Source: Dipteronia dyeriana
Lineage: Eukaryota; Streptophyta; Magnoliopsida; Sapindales; Sapindaceae
Direction of reading: 5' to 3'
DNA: 64,000 nucleotides
Assembly: GCA_032871835.1 (NCBI GenBank)
Contig: CM065295.1
Coordinates: 25,368,501 to 25,432,500, forward strand
Numbering within the stretch: position 1 is the stretch's first letter; every line of letters begins with the position of its first letter. Below, piece by piece: positions 1 through 11,710 of the stretch. The translations under genes were made by a program, and so were the position numbers. Below the pieces are notes generated by a model. That model had not been told where the DNA came from and searched no databases. It worked only from the letters and a program-made list of their open reading frames with translations.

Positions 1-933
1 TATAGGTGAGAGATAAGGTGTTGTCTCTGCTGATAGTGTGGATGATCCATTCACATTTAAGAATGCAATGGAAGATCCTGATAAAGAGGAATGACTTAAA
101 GCCATGAATCTTGAGATGAATTCTATACACTCCAACTCTGTCTGGGATCTTGTAGACTTACCGAATGGGGTAAAACCCATAGAGTGTAAGTGGTTCTACA
201 AGAGAAAGAGAGGAGTAGATAGGAAGGTAGAGACCTTCAAAGCAAGGCTAGTGGCTAAAGGTTATACCCGAAAAGAGGAAGTCAATTATGAAGAGTCCTT
301 CTCGTCAGTAGCTATTTTTAAGTCTATTCGGATTCTCTTATCCATTGCCATCTATTTCGATTAAGAAATTTTGTAAATGGATGTCAAGAATGCATTCTTG
401 AATGGTCATCTTAACGAGAGCATCTAATGATGCAACTAGAGAGATTCGTGTCTCCAGATTAAGAGCAAAAGGTTTGTAAGTTGCAAAGGTCGATTTATGG
501 ACTTAAGCAAGCATCTAGATCTTGGACCATCAGGTTTGATGATGTGATCAAAACCTATGGCTTCGAGCAGAACGTCGATGAGCCTTATGTCTACAAAGGC
601 ATCATTGACAAGAAGGTAGTTTTCTTAAACCTATACGTGGACGACATCGTACTCATTGGGAATGATGTGGGAGTGTTATCGGATGTAAAGGGTTGGCTGG
701 ATGGCAATTCCAAATGAAAGATTTGGGAGAGGCGAGTCACGTTCTAGGGATCCAACTTATAAGAAATCGTAAGAACAAACTCATAGCACTGTCTCAGGCA
801 TCATATATCGACAAGATTCTTATACGATTTTTGATACAGAACTCCAAGAAAGGTAATTTACCTTCTAGGCATGGAGTTCATTTATCTAAGGAACAGTGTT
901 CACCTCAAGAAGTTGAAGATATGAGATGTGTTC
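1..933 (+). pseudogene. copia reverse transcriptase remnant (element A)
   Basis: Reverse transcriptase would copy the element's RNA into cDNA. The frame runs through VWDLVDLPNG, KWFYKRKRG, VETFKARLVAKGYT, then MDVKNAFLNG, SIYGLKQASRSW and the catalytic LYVDDIVLIGN, which keeps both aspartates. It is broken by stops near 363-365 and 427-429 and by a frameshift near 700, where the next frame starts with MKDLGEASHVLGIQ. It ends abruptly at 933 because a solo LTR lies in the codons between EVEDMR and the downstream PYAS-like stretch. The RT therefore cannot be made as one protein. Tryptophan of QASRSW is intact here, unlike in C1 and D. Confidence 0.88.
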
Positions 934-1699
934 TGATATGAACCTCACCAAGAGCAGTGAGACCCGGAACAAATATATGGTAACGAAGGATCGTTTTCTA
1001 ATCAAGTTTTTAAACAAGAATATTATCGGACCGCGACCCGTTACCTATAAGGAGGTAAGAACCAACACTATCAAGAAAGTTGTAGACGCCACACTCAAGA
1101 ATAAGAAAGAAGGTGAGTGACAAGTCAAGGTTTGAACGCCATAAGGTAGAACCTTGATAAGTTCACAAGTTCTATGAAGAACCAAAGAGAAAATTCTCTC
1201 AAATTACATCAATTGGTCCCTTTTATACTCTAAATATCTAAGACCTAAAAGGGAATAAATATTAGGCAATTAATGCCTTACAATCATGAAAATAAATGCA
1301 AACAAATTTAGGAAATAAATAAATACTAAACTAGCAACTATTGACTTGCTTCATAATTAGAAAGCTAAATCTGGAAACAAATCAGCCCCTTAATTAGGGA
1401 AACAAATCAACTATTATTCTTTAAAAATTAAAAGGAAATAAATCAGCCTAAGTTGACTATTCGCCTAGCTTGTGCCACACGCCCAAGTCTTCCTTATTCG
1501 GCCCAATCAATTGCCTTGATGACATTAATTACGCATTGGTCTTCATGTGGACTTATCTTGGACTTCAACAATTCAAAATCAGCCCAAATGTCTTGAATTA
1601 GGCCATTTAGTGCTTCTTTGAATCTCTTAGCTCTTGCCCTTATTATTGGCCAAACCGGAACATGCAATGGATTATTTGATGACTTCTTGATTCTCATCA
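934..1699. mobile_element. solo LTR, 766 bp, inserted in element A pol
   Basis: The insert begins TGATATGAACC and ends CTCATCA, so it has TG...CA termini. It is flanked by a perfect 5-bp duplication, tgttc, at 929-933 and 1700-1704. Removing insert plus one copy rejoins the copia reading frame (EVEDMR to PYAS-like). This is the signature of an LTR left by LTR-LTR recombination. A TATA-like ttttatactc lies near 1211. No coding region or primer site is visible inside. The family cannot be named from the window, and orientation is uncertain; a short ORF at 926-1120 is not credible as a gene. Confidence 0.82.
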
Positions 1700-1704
1700 T
1701 GTTC

Positions 1705-2385
1705 CCTATGCATCAGTTGTATGTAGTCTCATGTATGGTATGTTATGCACGAGACCGAACTTCTGCTGTGCAATGGGAGTAGTCAGCAGATACCATTCTA
1801 ACCCAAGATTGGATCATTGGGTTACTGCCAAAACTATTCTCAAGTATCTTCGGAGAATGAGAAATTATATGCTAGTGTATTCTAGACAGAATTTGATCCC
1901 GTTAGGATACACGGATTCTGATTTTCAGTCAGACAGGGATTCTTGGAAATCCATGTCTCGATCAGTATTCACCCTGGGTGGTAGAGCCATTGTGTGGAGA
2001 GAAGTATTGAGCAATCTTATATTGCTAACTCCACCTTGAAAGCCGAATATGTAGCTGCTTGTGAAGCTACTAAAGAGGTTGTTTGACTCTGTAAGTTCTT
2101 GAGTGATCTGGAAGTTGTTTCAGATCTAGATAAGCCAAACACACTCTATTGTGATAACAGTGGTGTTGTGGTTAATTCCAAATAACCAAGAAGCCATATG
2201 AGAGGTAAGCATATAGAGAGAGTATCATCTCATCAGAGAGGTAGTGCAGAGAAGAGATGTGATCGTCACCAACATAGCCTCACAAGACAATCATGTTGAT
2301 CCATTTATGAAAACCTTATCGGCTAAAGTGTTTTTGAGTCACCTAGATGGTCTAGGGTTATGAAACATGTCTCACATTCTATAGT
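1705..2385 (+). pseudogene. copia RNase H remnant (element A)
   Basis: This continues the pol of element A after the solo LTR. Recognisable pieces are SLMYGMLCTRP, GVVSRYHSNPRLDHW, ILKYLRRMRNYMLVYS, GYTDSDFQSDRDS (copia RNase H, first catalytic Asp in the YTDSD part) and GGRAIVWRE. After 2030 the frame fails: the AEY stretch near 2043, the CDNSGVVVNS-like stretch near 2149 and a fragment ending near 2385 are in different frames or carry stops. The RNase H would remove the RNA template during reverse transcription. It is a clear pseudogene and is followed within about 10 bases by the polypurine tract. Confidence 0.85.
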
Positions 2386-2387
2386 TC

Positions 2388-2398
2388 AGGTGGGAGAT
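2388..2398 (+). other. polypurine tract of element A
   Basis: The purine-rich run aggtgggagat lies immediately before the TG that opens the 3' LTR, where second-strand priming takes place. The same tgggagat occurs in the equivalent place in C1 (22391-22398). Confidence 0.75.
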
Positions 2399-4202
2399 TG
2401 CTTGGGTTTATGCCCTTATGATGTAATTTGTAAATGAATTTATGAAATAAGTAAAAGAAAAGTTTAATTCATTATTGTTGTGTTGTTTATTTTACAACAT
2501 GTGCAGATTAACATCCTAGATTGCTGGATGTAATCTTAAAATGTGTATATGAGTGTCATATATAGATGGATAAAATAAGATACGTGCAATCTAAAGAGTA
2601 CATAGATAGCAAATAAAGCTGGGTACTTTATTTGTAGTACTTTATTTACAGTTAATCTATAGCTGGTGTCCATTCCGTAATGGACAGTGATTCTATCCTG
2701 AATCATTCATATGAGATATGGGAATGGAGGCACCTTGTATGATATGATCATATAGGACTGGGTCATGATCTAAATGAATCTATCACCAAGATTTATTTAC
2801 TGATGAGATTCATATATCAACTAATGATGGTTATATGTGGGTGATCTTAATCCTGATTGTCTAATCGACTCCTTCAGGTTAGATCGTGGTCTTTGATACT
2901 CCATGGGTAAGGTCGGATGCAATTCCTGATCAATATACCCTGTATGTTGGCATTGCGGTTTGGCTTGAGGCTAGGAAGGTTTGTACACAATAGTGGAATC
3001 ACTCCTTCTTGTGAGAAGTATATGGTAGTTCCATTAAGGGTTGATTCGGGGCTTGGACAATATAAGCGCTCTCCTAATTTCGTGATGAATTAGGATTCAT
3101 TGTCCATTAGAAAATCAATGGTACCTTAAGGTAATATGTAATTAGAGGGGTATAATGAACATTATGACCCAACTCTAATTATGAATTACTGTGGAGGATC
3201 ACACCTTGTGTAATAGCTATATGGATGGACATCGAGTTGTATCGGTCTGTGTAAAAGCGTCTAGCCCGATTGATTTAGATAATAAGGTCACAGTTATTTA
3301 ATTGAATTGTCTAATTAATTGTGTTACGAAAGTGACATGTGTTTATTTAGAAAATAATTGAATAATGAGATTATTTGATTAACGATTAATGGTGATTAAA
3401 TAAATTAAATAATAAGATTATTTAATTATGTTATTAATCACTAAATGGAGGATGTTTGTTGATATTTATTTTTTGAATAAAATAAGATAATGTGATTAAT
3501 TTATTTTATTAAATCAAATATTTAATTTTTGAATTTAAATAGTTAAATTCAAATTAGATGGCATCTTTTAATAAAAATAAAATAAAAGATATCGTGAGGT
3601 TTTAAAAGAGGAAATATATATATTTGATATATATATTCTTTGAAAACCGATCAAAGCAAGATATCAATTAAAATAAAATAAAATTTTGTTTTAAATAAAA
3701 AGATATCATGAGGTTCTTAAAATAGGAAATATTCATATCTTATATTTATATTCTTTAAAAACCGACCAAAACAAGATATCAATTATACTTTTAAGTAACA
3801 AAATATATAAGATATATATATAGGTTTCTTATAAGGCAACATGCACGGTGAAGACACTATCATTCGGTTTAAAGCAAATACATGTGCGTGAGACGCACAA
3901 GTGAGATTTGTGCAAGTGCAGTGTGTTTGTGAATCGTTGTTTGTGCAAATGTGTGTGCTTGAAATAACACCAAAAGGAGAGAAAAGATTTTGTGTCCAAG
4001 TGGTGTGCACTAATATCAAAGAAATAGTTTCTTCAAGCCATTTTTCTAGATTCTCCATTCTAGTTCCTGAGACCGTGACGAGCCCACATGCAGTTACCAG
4101 TCCTGGGATATAGCGAGGAAGATCGAATTGTACAGACAAGAGGATATTTTAAGGTGAAGGAGCCCCCAAATGTTGGTAAGATTTTCTTCTTCTGATTATA
4201 TT

Positions 4203-6403
4203 TGAAATTCCCTAGAAAGTGTGTGTCTATAACCTAGAGGGGAGTGAATATGTTTTAATCAAGTCAATTACCAATTTTTCTTGATTAGTCAATATTCAAA
4301 ATTCACCCAATAAAATAAATATACAACATCAAGTGTAAAGTGCGGAAATATAAACAACATAAGATGTATACGTGGAAACCCTCTAAATGTGAACAAAACC
4401 ACTGGCTGTTAAGTGCGCCACACTCGATCGCAGAAATCCACTATATGAGTAAAAAGTTACACCCTCAAATGATACTCATACTCTCACTCTCGACAACCTC
4501 AGGCTATGGCCACTACCACTCACCACTCACTACTCTTGGTTCAATCCCTAGTGATATCCCCTAATCCACTACTCTTGGCGTGAGCACCTCCTACTCTACC
4601 CCTCGGGCCTTTTACAGTGGATACCCGACCAATTGCTTGCCAACCTACCATTGGTTGCAAGGCTTCTCTTGCTTGTGCAACTTCACACCGAAGCCACAAG
4701 ACTTTGACTCAATGAAGAGTATATGGTCTAAGTGTATGTATTACACAATGCTCAAATGCAATTATGTGTAAGACAAAACACAAAATGCTTAACTAGATGT
4801 AGATAATGCAATTAAACATCCTAGTTATCAAACAATGCCTACATGCCCATACCAATGACTCAATTAGATGTGTAGATAAAATCTAACAACCTAATTGTAA
4901 ATAAAAGTCCAACCAACACAAGTTGTCACAACAAATAATCAGTGACAATTTTGCAATCAAGAAATGCAATCAATGAGGCATACACATAAATGTTCATAAA
5001 CTAGACTAGATGCACAAAGTCAACCTAATCATCAATTATGTATACATGAACATTCATGGATTAGTTATTTAGGCATAAAAGATCTAATAATGCAAGCTAT
5101 CACAATACAAACCCAAACATGTCATAATTTCAATAAATATGCAATTTATATGAAGAAATGCTAATTTAAGCAATAAATGACATGTCTTGGTAAGCTAGAA
5201 CAAAAATGATCAACAATGGTGGTTCTACTTACCAATCAATGAAAACTCATGCTTGGAATGATGCTTGAATGCAAGATGAAGATGAGTTTAGGGTTTGGAG
5301 AGTCAAATAACAAAGCTTGAAGCTTTCTCTCTCTAATAGAGGTTTTCCCTCTCTAAAGATGGGTTCTTTGAGCTCTAAGAAGGTAAGGAAGAAGAAGAGA
5401 ACATATATAAAGAAGCCCTACACAAAACGGCATCGTTTTGGACTTGGGAGACAAAGTCCCGCACGACCGTTGTACGTGCCGTGGCCTAGGCAAGTGTCCA
5501 GACCGCGGTCTGCACAGTAAGGCATGGCTAGACATTAATGCTGCCTAGGTCGCTGGCTAGGCATGGCACCAAAAGAGGTCTAGGCCCCGGTACACGCCAG
5601 ACAGCACAACAGCTCTAGCTTCAAGTGACCTAAAACATGATTAAACGATATCCAAACCTTTTGTATAATATACCGTTGGAAAGATTTGGAAGTCTAATAT
5701 CTACTCCAATTTAAAAAACATGATTTGGATGTCTCTAGAAAAAGTTATGGTCATTTTAGTGACCAATGGTCAAAAACGGAAAACAACAGAGATGTCCTGT
5801 TTTTGTGGTCACTTTGGAGATTTCAAAACCAATCCAAACGGTCATGAAATATTACGAATAATATACCGTTGGAAAGGTATGGGTGTCTAGTTTGTACAGA
5901 AAATTTTAAAACTCATTTTGAATCATTGTTTAAGAAGATATGGTCAGAAGACCATACAAAGGTGAGTTTTGAAAAACATTTAAATCATTGAAATACACTC
6001 TTTTGAAACTAGACACCTTACTCCATATAACCAAATCAAGAGAAGAATGAGACCTTCTCATATGGTCACTCTACACGCTAAAACAAGCACACCATCGTGC
6101 AAGCACGAACACAATACAATACCACACTTAAATCTATAAATGAAGTGCAAGTATGATTGTGAAGAGATGCACATATATAAACAATATCAACACAAATGCA
6201 AGATCAACAAAGCATGCATGAGGTATGTGTGTGCACCTAAACTCTTCAAGAGACAAAGTCAAGTGAATATACATTTTGCTCTTGAAGTCATGGAGATGCT
6301 TGGAAGCTTGCCAATGAGGTCCTAAGCTACCCATTACACAATCATCCTCAATGTGGTGTAGTTTGTCATGAAATAAGTCAATCATAAAATTGAGGTTCTT
6401 ACA
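4203..6403 (-). repeat. 3' LTR of element G
   Basis: 2201 bp, TGAAATTCCC...CTTACA as read on the plus strand. It pairs with 9199-11383. Within it, two diverged copies of a stretch of about 115-125 bp lie in tandem (about 5645-5765 and 5830-5950), each containing taatataccgttggaaag. The CCTCGGGCC and TATACGTGGAAACCCT stretches near 4360-4610 are shared with the partner LTR. Confidence 0.88.
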
Positions 6404-6420
6404 ATCTCCCCCTTTGGCTA
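6404..6420 (-). other. polypurine tract of element G
   Basis: Plus-strand atctccccctttggcta is agccaaagggggagat on the minus strand, directly before the 3' LTR. This fixes the element's orientation together with the primer site at the other end. Confidence 0.82.
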
Positions 6421-7640
6421 TTTCATGACAAAACAACAACTCACAAATAAATCCTCACAAAACAAAAAATAATCTAGCTATTGTTCATGAGAGTCCATTC
6501 TACGTTACAAAAAGAAATACCTAAGAATCTAAGTCTTCAAGGTCTTCAATCTCTTCGTAGATCATCATAACTACACACAATAGCAATAAAGCACTTTCCA
6601 AGAACAAATGCGTATGAGGTGAACAAACATAAAAAGCAATTTCACTCAATAAAGCAATATAAACAAATGCATGTGCAATGCTCCCCCTAAATGGGTTACT
6701 CTCTCTCAAACTCTCTCCCTAAAGTATAACCAGTGCTCCCCATATATTTCTCAAGACTTCTCCCCCATTTTGTCATGAGATAGGCAAAGGAGCTCCCCCT
6801 ATCGGGTTGCTTTAGCAAAGAGAGCTATTTGCACAAGAACATTGTATAATCATATACACAAACTTTATGCAACTTAAATAATTGAGAGAGATTCAAGGAG
6901 TCTTATTTAAAGAAAAATGTGTGACAATGATGCTTTGCAAGCAAGACATGTTGCATTCAAATCCAAAACAAATGGTATTTGGCAAAGCAAACATCAAAAG
7001 GGTTTCCAAAAGAATTCAAACCAATTTGTACCCTTTTGTCATAAGCAAACAAGATATAGTTTAAATTTTTTGAAAATAAAGCAACTATATCAATCCTTAA
7101 AGGCAAACCAAGACATGAGTGACTATTGCACCCTTTTTGATTTTTCCGGATATTTATCTGTATGATAGTAGTCTTGTTTTACCATTAAGAAAAGAGAGAA
7201 GACTATTTTGGATATAAATTCCTTATTGACTAGTCTTCTCATTTGCACTCACACATATTTGCATTAAAGCAATCAAACTCAATTCATGCATATCATTTTA
7301 AAGCATGTCATTAAAAGCTAGTTCACATGTCATGGAGATAAATTATTGGTCATTCAAATGTACTTTCCCAATTAATTCTCCTAATCTAAAAATACATGTT
7401 TGAACATAAATATGACATGGATTGCAAACAAAGCAATGTTGCACACTTATTAAAGAAAAATATAAAAGCATATATGTGCAACCAAGAATCTCAAGCAATT
7501 ATCAAAAGAGCATCAAATTATTCAACTTTTTGCACATAGCAAATCTTGCAAGTTTGCTCTCTTTGCTTGAGCTCCACAAATGGGGTCAAATCCAACCAAG
7601 TCAATGGAAGACATGAGCCCCTATAAACTTACCAAGTCTG
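6421..7640 (-). other. interior of element G with no recognised coding region
   Basis: About 1.2 kb between the gag remnant and the polypurine tract. I find no integrase, RT, RNase H or protease motif in any frame. Pyrimidine-rich runs such as ctccccctaaatggg (near 6681) and ctccccctatcggg (near 6793) are purine-rich on the element's own strand and resemble its polypurine tract. Several small open frames (6521-6709 minus, 6882-7064 plus, 6917-7165 plus) look accidental. The region is best read as what is left after loss of pol. Confidence 0.55.
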
Positions 7641-8261
7641 AAGGACTTAGTTACATCTACGGGTGTCTCATGGGCACTAAGGCAGGTGGGTTCATTCTTT
7701 CTAACCCACCTAGGTTCCACCTTTTCAATTTTAGTGGTCATAAGAAAATTTCTCAACTCCCTATGTTCCCTTTTTCAACCGTTTTACTTTCATGCTCTCT
7801 AATCTACACCTCTTAATGTATTTAAAGCAATTTGGTCTTAAGTGACCAATCATACCAAAAAAATGACAAGTAGGTACAAAGTAAGAATTTATACCATTGC
7901 ATTGTTTTCTCATTGAGGCATCGCCAGGTTGATGAGGTTGTCTTTGATGATGCACAGGTTGGCTTCTCCTTGGAACTTGAGTCGATCAGTGGCATCTTTA
8001 TGGTCTAGCTTCTTGAGGTGGTTGAGCCGGTTGATCTTGATTCCTTGGTTGGTCATGCTTCTTGTGATCATCTTCTTTCCTCATCATTGGTTTGTTGGAG
8101 CAGGTGATTGACTTCTCAAGAACTTGTCCTTTCTTCTTGAATTGCCTAGGCTTTGGTTGTGTTGCCAAGGCTTGTGTGGACTTTTCTTGAGTTGAAGGTT
8201 GCTTGGATGAAGCTTTGCTCTTGCCTTGAGCTTGAGGTTGTTTGACCTTGGCCTTCTTTAA
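7641..8261 (-). pseudogene. C-terminal gag / zinc-knuckle remnant of element G
   Basis: This continues the gag frame beyond a single stop at 8259-8261. It is a Lys/Gln-rich linker (KKAKVKQPQAQGKSK, then TQPKPRQFKKKGQ), then stops near 8000, and then a second knuckle-like motif, CHFFGMIGHLRPNCFKYIKR (about 7790-7870). A typical copy has C-x2-C-x4-H-x4-C; here the second cysteine is phenylalanine. Downstream is a PRWVRKNEPTCL stretch, the linker that in related copia elements leads to the protease. The frame decays before any protease active site. Its role would have been RNA binding in the virus-like particle. Confidence 0.68.
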
Positions 8262-9164
8262 TTATTCAAGGCACCTCATCTCTCTTTCCTTGACAATTTT
8301 CAAGGAGTTATCTTTGATGGCAAGTTCATCTTTCGTTGCCTTCATCCGTTGGTGGAAATCTTCAATCTCCTTCTCAAACTTGGACACATCAATCACGTCC
8401 GTCTTTAAGGAATTATTCAAATTGATCCTTAGTTGAAGATTATCCTTTTCCAATCTAAGGATACCATTATCTTTCTCCTTCAAAGACTTTTGAAAAGAAT
8501 CAACTAACTCTTGATAATCAACCACATTATCACAAGAGTTCCTGGAGCATGGGTCATTGCTATCAAAGCTTCTCCCACTTATGCTTGTGAGAGTCATATC
8601 ATCAAGGCTAGCTTCACTAAAGCATGCTCCACTTCGGTTTCCAAACTCCAAGTCACCAATCTTGAACTCTTCAAGTAACACACATTTGGTAGTGGCTTGG
8701 ATTTCTTCATGGTAGGAAACCGAAAATGCACGACAGTTGTTCACACACTCATCTGAGCTTGTGGAACAACTTTCAATAACTTCTTCTTCGCTAACACATC
8801 GAGTAGCGATCATACCAACTCCTCCATTCTTGTACTTCAAGTTACTACACTTGGAGGCATTGTGGCCAATTCCGCCACATTCAAGGAAAGGGTCACTTTT
8901 CCTTGACATTTTATTTTCCTCCTTCACTTTGGAGGTCATACCCTTCTTTTGAAATTTTGTGAATCTCTTAAATCTCTTAACCTTGAGAGTCATCTCCTCA
9001 TCGGAGTCATAATCCTCCCTCTCAAAATTAAAGGTCAATCTAGCAATACCCGCTCTAAGTGTTTCACTCTCACACATGATGTTTGGTGAAGTGAATGAAT
9101 GCAAATGAAATGCAACAAACACGTGCAAACAAATGCAAGACACACAAACAAGAGCTTGGATCAC
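8262..9164 (-). pseudogene. copia gag-like protein of element G (300 aa open frame)
   Basis: This is the main gag frame, starting about 20 bases after the primer site on the minus strand. An N-terminal part with CESETLRAGIARLTFNFERED is followed by a basic stretch (KVKRFKRFTKFQKKG). A zinc knuckle follows at about residues 92-107, FLECGGIGHNASKCSN. In a working knuckle (C-x2-C-x4-H-x4-C) the first position is Cys; here it is Phe, so metal binding is probably lost. An acidic Ser/Cys-rich middle and a C-terminal coiled-coil-like tail (KSLKEKDNGILRLEKDNLQLR) follow. It stops one codon before a Lys-rich continuation, so the stop is probably a mutation. The first 20-30 residues look unlike gag and may be untranslated leader. 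Gag would form the particle shell. Confidence 0.72.
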
Positions 9165-9179
9165 CTAAGTATGTATAGG

Positions 9180-9198
9180 AACCCGCTCTGATACCAAT
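9180..9198 (-). other. primer binding site of element G
   Basis: On the minus strand the sequence just inside the 5' LTR reads attggtatcagagcgggtt. It matches the tRNA-Met-type primer site (TGGTATCAGAGC) shared by plant copia elements, and it proves the minus-strand orientation. Confidence 0.9.
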
Positions 9199-11383
9199 TG
9201 AAATTCCCTAAAAAGTGTGTGTCTATAACCCAAAGGGGGTGAATAGGTTTTAATCAAGTCAATTACCAATTTTTCTTGATTAGTCAATATTCAAAATTCA
9301 CCAAATAAAACAAACATACAACATCAAGTGTAAAGTGCGGAAATATAAACAACACAAGATGTATACGTGGAAACCCTTCAAATGGGAAAAACCACGGGTT
9401 GTTAAGTGCGCCACACTCGATCGCAGAAATCCACTATATGAGTAAAAAGTTACACCCTCAAGTGATACTCGGACTCTCACTCTCGACAACCTCAGGCTAT
9501 GGCCACTACCACTCACCACTCTTGGTTCAATCCCTAGTGATATCCCCTAATCCACTACTCTTGGAGTAAGCACCTCCTACTCTACCCCTCGGGCCTGTAA
9601 CAGTGGATACCCGACCAATTGCTTGCCAACCTACCTTTAATTGCAAGGCTTCTCTTGTTTGTGCAACTTCACACTGAAGCCACAAGACTTTGACTCAATG
9701 AAGAGTATATGGTCTAAGTGTATATATGACACTATGCTCAAATGCAATTATGTGTAAGACCTAACACAAAATGGGTAACTAGATATAGATAATGCAATTA
9801 AACATCCTACTTATCAAATAATGCCTACATGCCCATACCAAGGACTCAATTAGATGTGTAGATAAAATCTAACAACCTAATTGTCAATAAAAGTCCAACC
9901 AATACAAGTTGTCACAACAAAAAATCAAGGGCAATTTTGCAATCAAGAAATGCAATCAATGAGGCATACACATAAATGTTCATAAACTAGACTAGATGTA
10001 CAAAGTCAACCTAATCATCAATTATGTATACATAAAAATTCATGGATTAGCTATTTAGTCATAAATGACCTAATAATGCAAGCTATCACAATATAACCCC
10101 AAACATGTCATAATTTCAATAAATATGCAATTTATATGAAGAAATACTAATTTAAGCAATAAATGACATGTCTTGGTAAGCTAGAACAATAATGTATAAT
10201 AATGGTGGTTCTACTTATCAATCAATGAAAACTCATGCTTGGAATGATTCTTGAATGCAAGATGAAGATGAGTTTGGGGTTTGGAGAGTTAAATAACAAA
10301 GCTTGAAGCTTTCTCTCTCTAATGGAGGTTCTCTCTCTCTAAAGATGGGTTCTTTGAGCTCTAAGAAGGCAAGAAAGAAGAAGAGAACATATATAAAGAA
10401 GCCCTACACAAAACGGCATCGTTTTAGACTTGGGAGACAAAGTCCTGCACGACCGCAGTACGTGCCACGGCCTAGGTAAGTGTCCAGACCGCAGTCTGCA
10501 CAGCAAGGCACAGTTGGAAATTACCGATGCCTATGTTGCTGGCTAGGCATGGCACAAAAAGCGGTCTAGGCCGAGGTACACGCCAGACAACACAACAGCT
10601 ATAGATTCGAGCGACCTAAACCATGACCAAACAACATCCAAACCTTTTGTATAATATACCGTTGGAAAGGTATGGAAGTCTACTTTCTAATCCAATTTAC
10701 AAAACATGATTTGGATATCTATAGAAAACGTTATGGTCATTGTAGTGACCAAAGGTCAAAAACAGACAACAACAGAGATGCCCTGTTTTTGTGGTCATTT
10801 TGGAGATTTCAAAACCAATCCAAATGGTCATGAAATATTAAGAATAATATAACGTTGGAAAGGTATGGGTGTCTAGTTTGTACAGAAAATTTCAAAACTC
10901 ATTTTGAATCATTGTGTAAAAAATATGGTCACAAAACCATACAAATGTCAGTTTTGAAAAACATTTAAATCATTATAATACACTATTTTGAAACTAGACA
11001 CCTTACTCCATATAACCAAACCAAGAGAAGAATGAGACCTTCTCATATGGTCACTCAACATGCTAAAACAAGCACACCATCATGCAAGCGTGAACACAAT
11101 ACAATACCACACTTAAATCTCTAAATGAAGTGCAAGTGCGATTGTGAAGAGATCCACACATATAAACAATATCAACACGAATGCAAGATCAACCAAGCAT
11201 GCATGAGATGTGTGTGTGTGCACCTAAACTCTTCAAGAGACAAAGTCAAGTGAATATACCTTTTGCTCTTGAAGTCATGGAGATGCTTGGAAGCTTGCCA
11301 ATGAAACTACCCATTACACAATCATCCCCAATGTGGTGTAGTTTGTCATGAAATATGCCAATCATAAAATTGAGGTTCTTACA
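9199..11383 (-). repeat. 5' LTR of element G
   Basis: 2185 bp, partner of 4203-6403, colinear apart from small indels (for example one CACTCACTA unit fewer near 9520). It carries the same diverged internal duplication (about 10640-10750 and 10820-10930). It abuts the primer site at 9198 and the target duplicate atatt at 11384. Confidence 0.88.
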
Positions 11384-11560
11384 ATATTGATTACAATTTC
11401 TCGTATATAAGTATATTTTATTATTGTAATAATTTTATATGTATTAGTTCTGAAAAAAAAATATGATCCCAAGTTTACTAGTTTCAGATCGATTATGATT
11501 AGTGTTAAAAAAAATTAAAACCTTACTTCCGCCACGTAACCGATGATTTTGGTTTTAACA

Positions 11561-11710
11561 CTCAAAAGGCTGGTCGTATCGGAAAGGCTGGACTTATGGG
11601 CCCTCGAACTCACCCAGTATGACATCAAATACAAGGCCATGAATGCCATCAAAGCCCAGGCTTTAGGAGACTTTGTTGTTAAGTTCAACACATTTTTGGA
11701 CCTTAGTATT
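11561..11710 (+). pseudogene. fragment of gypsy (Tat-like) RNase H
   Basis: About 150 bp wedged between the end of element A and the start of element B. In frame it reads ERLDLWALELTQYDIKY, then IKAQALGDFVVKF, the end of the RNase H domain and its connector in Tat-type gypsy pol. It matches the corresponding place in pol F (about 24570-24690), with the same WALELxQYDI and KVLALADF-type wording. It is probably the scrap of an older gypsy element into which A and B inserted. Confidence 0.78.

Larger units (their letters stand above)
4203..11383 (-). mobile_element. non-autonomous copia-type element G with 2.2-kb LTRs (minus strand)
   Basis: A complete LTR-to-LTR unit of 7181 bp inserted in the 3' LTR of element A. 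TG...CA ends are flanked by a perfect 5-bp duplication atatt (4198-4202 and 11384-11388). On the minus strand the order is 5' LTR (11383-9199), tRNA-Met-type primer site (9198-9180), gag (9164 to about 7650), an unassigned stretch, polypurine tract (6420-6404) and 3' LTR (6403-4203). No protease, integrase, RT or RNase H is visible in the 2.8-kb interior, so it would depend on another element's enzymes. The two-knuckle gag with CHFFGMIGHLRPNCF resembles SIRE/Maximus-type copia gag; that placement is an inference. The LTRs differ by roughly 5-7% by eye, so it is not recent. Confidence 0.87.
1..11560 (+). mobile_element. Ty1/copia element A, 5'-truncated by window edge, with two nested insertions
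   Basis: A copia-type LTR retrotransposon read left to right: reverse transcriptase remnant (1-933), RNase H remnant (1705-about 2385), polypurine tract (2388-2398) and 3' LTR (2399-4202 continued at 11389-11560). Its gag, protease, integrase and 5' LTR lie outside the window. It is interrupted by a 766-bp solo LTR at 934-1699 and by element G at 4203-11383. The copia assignment follows from RT before RNase H with no integrase after them, plus copia RT wording. The LTR is the same family as that of element B at 11711. Its right-hand target duplicate should be the ctcaa just after 11560; the left copy is not in the window. Confidence 0.85.
2399..11560 (+). repeat. 3' LTR of element A, split by element G (2399-4202 and 11389-11560)
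   Basis: The LTR opens TGCTTGGGTTTATGCCC and closes TTTTAACA at 11560. Without the 7.2-kb insertion it is about 1976 bp. Segment by segment it matches the LTR at 11711-13843: GTTTATGCCC, the CATATAGGACTGG stretch, GGGGCTTGGACAATAT, GTAATAGCTATAT, and the CATGCAGTTACCAG stretch near the end. It lacks about 125 bp that are present in the other copy (12535-12675). The 3' part is rich in A/T runs. The short open frames in it, such as 3783-4139, have no coding signature. Confidence 0.83.
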
